Source: an uncultured Candidatus Poseidoniales archaeon
GTDB lineage: Archaea > Thermoplasmatota > Poseidoniia > Poseidoniales > Poseidoniaceae
NCBI GenBank assembly: GCA_905182725.1
Contig: CAJJCQ010000015.1
Location: 1 to 45,896 of the forward strand
DNA: 45,896 nucleotides
Direction: 5' to 3'
The translations under genes were made by a program, and so were the position numbers. Below, piece after piece: positions 41,723-45,896 of the stretch. Position 1 is the first letter of the stretch. Every line of letters begins with the position of its first letter. Under the pieces are notes generated by a model that was given only the letters and a program-made list of their open reading frames with translations, ran no database searches and was not told where the DNA came from.

Positions 41723-44392
41723 CTAATCTTGTTTCGCAAGTTGTCGAAGAACCGTATGTAAAATACCACCGTTTCGATAATATTCTACCTCGACGGGTGT
41801 ATCGAGACGAACTTGGGCTTGGAAAGTAGAGGTCGTACCGCTCGGATGAGTGGCTGTAACAGTGAGCATTTGCAATGGTTTGACATCATCAGCGACAGGA
41901 ATGGAATAGGATTCAGTACCATCGAGACTGAGCGTTTCATGCGATTCACCTTCTACAAAAGTGAGGGGGAGGACACCCATTCCAACAAGGTTTGAGCGAT
42001 GAATTCGTTCAAACGAAGTAGCAATTACTGCTTCAACACCAAGAAGATACGTACCTTTGGCAGCCCAATCCCGTGAAGAACCTGTGCCGTACTGACTTCC
42101 AGCAAGAACAACCTTTGAACCAGAATATGACTGTGCAGCATCATAGACAGAAACAACTTCACCTGTGTTGAAATCAATCGCATATCCGCCTTCAGTCCCA
42201 GGAGCCATTTGATTACGGATGCGAACATTCGCAAATGTCCCTCGCATCATAATTTCATGGTTCCCTCGACGGCTGCCAAATGAATTGAAATCTCCTTTTC
42301 CAACACCATGTTCCAACAACCAGTTCCCAGCAGGTCCGTCCGCAGGGAAGGCACCAGCAGGTGAGATGTGATCTGTAGTAATCGAATCACCTAACTTCAG
42401 CAAAACTCGTGCCTCGTCAATGCTGGTTATCGGTTGTGGTTCAGGAGAAAGGCCGGAGAAAAAGGTCGGCAATCGAATGTAGGTCGAATCGGATTGCCAA
42501 GGATAGAGAGGGCTTGGTTCAGAAGGAATACTGTCCCATCGTGGCTCGCTCATTGCATCCGCATACCGTTGACGGAACATATCTGGTGTAATCACACTCA
42601 GTGCTTCTGCCAATTGCTCATCACTTGGCCACACATCACTCAGCATTACTGGTGAACCGTCCGTTGAAAAACCGAGTGGCTCAGTTGCTAAATCAACTTC
42701 CAAAGATCCTGCCAGCGCATAAGCGACCACCAGCGGTGGACTTGCAAGATAGGACGCCTTAACTTTACCATGGACTCTACCTTCGAAATTTCGGTTTCCG
42801 GAAATAACTGAGCCTGCGATAAGGCCTGCTTCATCAATTGCTGCTTCAATCTCTTCAGGAAGAGGTCCAGAGTTGCCAATACAAGTGGTACAACCGTAGC
42901 CAACAACGTGGAACCCGAGAGCGTTCAAGTCCTCTTGGAGACCTGATGCTTCGTAATATTCAGTAACGACTCGACTGCCAGGTGCAAGTGAAGTTTTGAC
43001 CCATGGTTTGACTTCAAGACCGTGGGCTCGAGCATTGCGTGCAAGAAGACCCGCAGCCAGCATGACACCAGGGTTTGAGGTGTTGGTACACGAGGTGATG
43101 GCTGCGATGACAACATCGCCATGATTGAGGTCATAGGTCTGTCCATTGCGTTCAACGATCGCTCCGTTCGAAAGTTGTTCTGTGGAAAGACCGTGTCCAT
43201 GATGGCCGAGTTCGGTGGTAAGTGATTCCTTGAAATGATGCTTCATGTTTGTGAGATCGACACGGTCCTGTGGCCGTTTGGGGCCTGCGAGTGCTGGCTG
43301 AACTGTTGTAAGGTCAAGTTCCAAAGTATCGGTATACGATTTTTCTGCATCGCCTGGTGAAAACCACAAACCTTGAGCCCGAGCATAGGCTTCGACTCCG
43401 GCGATCGCATCATCTTCTCGACCACTTAAACGAAGATATTCAAGTGTGCGTTCATCGACAGGGAAAAAGCCACACGTAGCACCGTATTCTGGCGCCATGT
43501 TGGCGATGGTTGCTCGGTCGGCCAAGGTGAGAACAGACATCCCCGGTCCAAAGAATTCTACGAACTTTCCAACAACGCCGTGATTGCGAAGGATTTCTAC
43601 GATTCGTAAGGTCATGTCAGTTGCTGTCACTCCGGGATTAAGAGCACCAGTGAGGCGCATTCCAACCACATCAGGAGCAAGCATGTAGATGGGTTGGCCA
43701 AGCATAACTGCTTCAGCCTCAATTCCACCAACACCCCAGCCAAGAACACCAAGACCGTTAATCATGGTCGTGTGAGAATCGGTTCCAACCAGTGTGTCTG
43801 CAAGCCAAATCCCATCTTCTTGACGGGCAACACTTGCAAGATATTCTAAATTCACTTGGTGAACAATACCGCGTGAAGGTGGGACTGCTTGGAAATTATC
43901 CAAGGATTGTTGGCCCCATTTGAGGAAAGTATAACGTTCCATGTTTCGATGGTATTCAATGTCGAGATTGAGTTGTAAAGCATCACTGTGCCCTCCATCA
44001 ACATCGACTTGAACCGAATGGTCAATGACCAAGTCGACTGGAACTTGTGGATTGACCTTTTCAGGATCGCCGCCCATTTCGACCATAGCATCACGAAGGG
44101 CAGCTAAATCGACAACTGCAGGGACTCCAGTAAAATCTTGGAGAATCACTCGTGAAGGGCGGAACGGTATTTCGCCACGTTCACCGTTTGGCGTCCATCC
44201 AGCAATGTTCAGAATGTCTTCATCCCGAACAAGAAAACCATCATTACCTCGAAGGGCACCTTCAAGCAATATCCGGATCGAATAGGGGAGAGAGGACGTG
44301 TCGATTCCATTTTCATCAAGCCCATCAAGGGCAAAATACTCTCCGCCAACCGAGAGACTGCGACGAGCATTGTAAGGGTCGAGGGGCGTCAT
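41723..44392 (-). CDS. acnA: Aconitate hydratase A
   Basis: Isomerises citrate and isocitrate in the TCA cycle with a [4Fe-4S] cluster. 889 residues, the normal AcnA/IRP-type length. The cluster cysteines are visible: Cys435 in SCTNTSNPG, and Cys501 and Cys504 in GYGCTTCIGNSGPL. Other family blocks are LQDFTGVPAVVDLAA, VPVDLVIDHSVQVD, GTDSHTTMINGLGVLGWGVGG and, in the swivel domain, GSRRGNHEIMMRGTFAN and AGSQYGTGSSRDWAAKG. Start at the ATG at 44392. It is downstream of the cyclophilin gene by 79 bases and near a divergent 2-oxoacid:ferredoxin oxidoreductase, a TCA-cycle neighbourhood. Confidence 0.97.
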   Translation of the reverse strand: MTPLDPYNARRSLSVGGEYFALDGLDENGIDTSSLPYSIRILLEGALRGNDGFLVRDEDILNIAGWTPNGERGEIPFRPSRVILQDFTGVPAVVDLAALRDAMVEMGGDPEKVNPQVPVDLVIDHSVQVDVDGGHSDALQLNLDIEYHRNMERYTFLKWGQQSLDNFQAVPPSRGIVHQVNLEYLASVARQEDGIWLADTLVGTDSHTTMINGLGVLGWGVGGIEAEAVMLGQPIYMLAPDVVGMRLTGALNPGVTATDMTLRIVEILRNHGVVGKFVEFFGPGMSVLTLADRATIANMAPEYGATCGFFPVDERTLEYLRLSGREDDAIAGVEAYARAQGLWFSPGDAEKSYTDTLELDLTTVQPALAGPKRPQDRVDLTNMKHHFKESLTTELGHHGHGLSTEQLSNGAIVERNGQTYDLNHGDVVIAAITSCTNTSNPGVMLAAGLLARNARAHGLEVKPWVKTSLAPGSRVVTEYYEASGLQEDLNALGFHVVGYGCTTCIGNSGPLPEEIEAAIDEAGLIAGSVISGNRNFEGRVHGKVKASYLASPPLVVAYALAGSLEVDLATEPLGFSTDGSPVMLSDVWPSDEQLAEALSVITPDMFRQRYADAMSEPRWDSIPSEPSPLYPWQSDSTYIRLPTFFSGLSPEPQPITSIDEARVLLKLGDSITTDHISPAGAFPADGPAGNWLLEHGVGKGDFNSFGSRRGNHEIMMRGTFANVRIRNQMAPGTEGGYAIDFNTGEVVSVYDAAQSYSGSKVVLAGSQYGTGSSRDWAAKGTYLLGVEAVIATSFERIHRSNLVGMGVLPLTFVEGESHETLSLDGTESYSIPVADDVKPLQMLTVTATHPSGTTSTFQAQVRLDTPVEVEYYRNGGILHTVLRQLAKQD

Positions 44393-44471
44393 GATTCAAG
44401 CCATACGGCTCTCGTCTATGAACAAAACCCTTCATCGGGTTAGAATGACGTGCAGGTGGAAAACCGTTGGC

Positions 44472-45560
44472 TCACCAAAATTGGTACCAAGGTTCGCCGC
44501 CGTCATTACCGAAGGTAGCGCTCTCCAAAGTCACCGGATATTCCGGCGTGCTTCCTTGAGCTCCAGCAGTGCTAACAACATCGATTTTATCGACCACATC
44601 TTGGCCTTCGATGACCTTGCCAAATACGGTGTGAACACCATCAAGGTGGCTCGGAGTAGAACCTGGTGAGACGATAAAGAATTGAGAACCACCCGTATTG
44701 GCTGAACTTGTTTTGGCCATTGAAAGAGCATAGGGTTCGTGAACCATTCCATTGTCCGCTTCATCAGGAAGGGTCCAAGAGGTTTCAGCACAATCACTCG
44801 AAGAGGATGCTATTTGGCCGTCACAATAGCCCGACCAAACAACTGCATGCCCACCCGTGCCATCGGAATTAGTGAAATCGCCACCTTGTAGCATGAAACC
44901 TTGAATGATTCGATGATAAATGGTTTCATCATAGTAACCTTCACTGACTAATGCTTTGAAGTTTTCAACATGCATTGGTGCTGCATGAGCATACAATTCG
45001 ATGGTGATCGTACCAGATTCTTTAACGCCGTTCGCATTGGTCCAACTCATTTCAAAAGTCACTTCATCGCCGTATGTTTTCGGTTGAGAAAGAATTGACA
45101 AGCCTGCCAAGATAAGGATAACGCTGGCAATAAAGGCAAAAGCACCTGCAACGGTTGGTGTGCCATCGTTGACCAATCTCGGAATGATACTCTCGCTGAT
45201 TCCCTTGTCTTGCATTTCATTGAGAACTTCATTATATGAAGTGTTGGACTTTTTGTCCTTTGGATTCATGCTGACTGAATCTCGAAGCAGGGAAGCAGCC
45301 TTTCGGTAATCTGACTTCGAATTACTTCGTTGAGCGATTTTGTGCGTTGCCTCTCCAGCAAGGCGTAGGGTCGTTGGATGTGAACCACTTGAGTCGACCT
45401 CTCTCAATGCAAGAAGAGCCCCTTCAGACTTTCCTTTCGAGATCATTTTCTCAGCCTTGGTCCAAGCACTCTTTCGATTTTCTTCAGAATCAAAGGGATT
45501 GGCCTTCTGAACTTTATCGACTCCAGATTCAACCTTGTCTACAGTGTCCGCCATAGACAT
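44472..45560 (-). CDS. Membrane-tethered cyclophilin-type peptidyl-prolyl isomerase
   Basis: Speeds cis-trans isomerisation of X-Pro bonds. The N-terminal ~130 residues are helical and Lys/Ser-rich with a TPR-like pair (AEKMISKGKSEGALLALREVD). One membrane helix follows (AGAFAFIASVILILAGLSIL), then the cyclophilin domain: ITIELYAHAAPMHVENF, YHRIIQGFMLQGGDF (catalytic Arg), GGSQFFIVSP and LDGVHTVFGKVIEGQDVV. An insertion with two Cys (SGYCDGQIASSSSDCAETSW) may form a disulfide. With the helix as anchor, the catalytic domain would face outside, suiting folding of secreted surface proteins. Start uncertain: ATG at 45560 or 45554; the TTG at 45602 extends the frame without support. Confidence 0.9.
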   Translation of the reverse strand: MSMADTVDKVESGVDKVQKANPFDSEENRKSAWTKAEKMISKGKSEGALLALREVDSSGSHPTTLRLAGEATHKIAQRSNSKSDYRKAASLLRDSVSMNPKDKKSNTSYNEVLNEMQDKGISESIIPRLVNDGTPTVAGAFAFIASVILILAGLSILSQPKTYGDEVTFEMSWTNANGVKESGTITIELYAHAAPMHVENFKALVSEGYYDETIYHRIIQGFMLQGGDFTNSDGTGGHAVVWSGYCDGQIASSSSDCAETSWTLPDEADNGMVHEPYALSMAKTSSANTGGSQFFIVSPGSTPSHLDGVHTVFGKVIEGQDVVDKIDVVSTAGAQGSTPEYPVTLESATFGNDGGEPWYQFW

Positions 45561-45602
45561 TCCAAAAGGGATGAGGTTTTGAGCATCACGGCCAAAAGGC
45601 AA

Positions 45603-45744
45603 GGAATCGTTAATTGAAAAGAATGCGGAAATGAGGCGATTTTGCGGACTTGCCCATCAACATGTTCAAGGGGTGTATGCTAAACCCAGCGATAAGAGAG
45701 CCAAGTGCAGAATCACGGGGGGCTCACTTTCAGGGGAAAAAACA
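45603..45744. promoter_or_regulatory. Divergent intergenic region between cyclophilin and oxidoreductase genes
   Basis: About 140 bases that must contain both promoters. The only clear element is CAGGGG about 9 bases before the ATG at 45745, a ribosome-binding site for the plus-strand gene. No convincing TATA box or palindrome was seen. Confidence 0.35.
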
Positions 45745-45896
45745 ATGGAAACCATTGCCAACGACTTCACCATCAACATCGCAACTGCCAACGGAACTGG
45801 TTCGCAATCAGCCAACCTTATTCTTCTTCAATCACTGTTTGAAATGGGAGTCCCAGTCAGTGGGAAAAATATGTTCCCGTCGAACATTTCGGGCCT
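45745..45896 (+). CDS. korA: 2-oxoacid (2-oxoglutarate):ferredoxin oxidoreductase alpha subunit (3' partial)
   Basis: An open frame runs off the right edge. The first 50 residues read FTINIATANGTGSQSANLIL, then LQSLFEMGVPVSGKNMFPSN-I-S-G-L. This is the start of the gamma-like domain of KorA-type alpha subunits, which carry the NGTGSxSAN and GKNxFPSNI motifs. The enzyme oxidatively decarboxylates 2-oxoglutarate (or another 2-oxoacid) to its acyl-CoA, reducing ferredoxin. CAGGGG lies about 9 bases before the ATG. Aconitase is encoded 1.4 kb away on the other strand. The rest of the gene and the beta subunit are outside the window. Confidence 0.85.
   Translation, partial: METIANDFTINIATANGTGSQSANLILLQSLFEMGVPVSGKNMFPSNISG

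Overview
The window most resembles a piece of a marine planktonic archaeon of the Candidatus Poseidoniales (Marine Group II) type or a close Thermoplasmatota relative. This placement is inferred from gene content, not from a marker-gene tree. Archaeal signals are a Gar1-type H/ACA RNP domain, an archaeal RibL cytidylyltransferase and an archaeal-type lumazine synthase. Mixed with them are many bacterial-type genes: Orn, GpsA, RibE riboflavin synthase, TrxB, a fused 2-oxoacid dehydrogenase E1, AcnA and a PhnDCE transporter. There are also very large secreted surface proteins. The sequence is moderately AT-rich by eye and gene-dense. No stretch over about 300 bases lacks a gene; the largest gaps are 22834-23007, 40847-40995, 18584-18730 and 45603-45744. 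I saw no rRNA, tRNA, CRISPR array, insertion sequence or integrase.

Layout. 1-3.9 kb: 5'-truncated multi-spanning membrane protein, membrane-anchored subtilase, oligoribonuclease. 3.8-6.2 kb: XdhC/MocA-like molybdenum-cofactor maturation pair and an acidic protein of unknown function. 6.2-9.2 kb: acyl-CoA dehydrogenase, CaCA cation exchanger, aquaporin. 9.2-18.6 kb: a long minus-strand run. In transcription order it is ribB-ribL-ribE-ribH, a small membrane protein, trxB, a MoeB/MOCS3-like E1-rhodanese protein, an atypical receiver-domain protein, a VTT/DedA-type membrane protein and a fused E1 alpha-beta 2-oxoacid dehydrogenase. 18.7-21.3 kb: endonuclease IV-like protein with a lysine/alanine-rich tail, bacterial-type GpsA, small winged-helix-like protein. 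21.3-25.2 kb: phosphonate/phosphate-type ABC importer with a tandem-duplicated binding lipoprotein, twin operators and an intercistronic hairpin. 25.2-28.1 kb: membrane protein of unknown function and an ABC-2 exporter behind a palindromic operator. 28.1-32.8 kb: secreted surface protein, the Gar1-RanBP2 zinc finger-Arg/Gly/Asp protein, TPR membrane protein. 32.8-40.8 kb: lipoprotein metallopeptidase and a 2235-residue surface protein. 41-45.9 kb: unknown protein, aconitase, membrane-tethered cyclophilin, and the start of a 2-oxoacid:ferredoxin oxidoreductase alpha subunit.

Together the genes suggest an aerobic heterotroph. It would degrade proteins at the cell surface (subtilase, gluzincin-like lipoprotein), import phosphonate or phosphate compounds, and oxidise fatty acids and 2-oxoacids through a TCA-type cycle, with flavin supply from the rib operon.

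The most novel-looking element is the 516-residue protein at 30223-31773. It combines a Gar1-like N-terminus, four RanBP2-type zinc fingers of the FUS/ZRANB2 pattern and an Arg/Gly/Asp low-complexity tail. This is a eukaryote-like RNA-binding architecture in an apparent archaeon. The two sets of operator-like palindromes (25138-25186 and 26171-26204) are the best regulatory signals.
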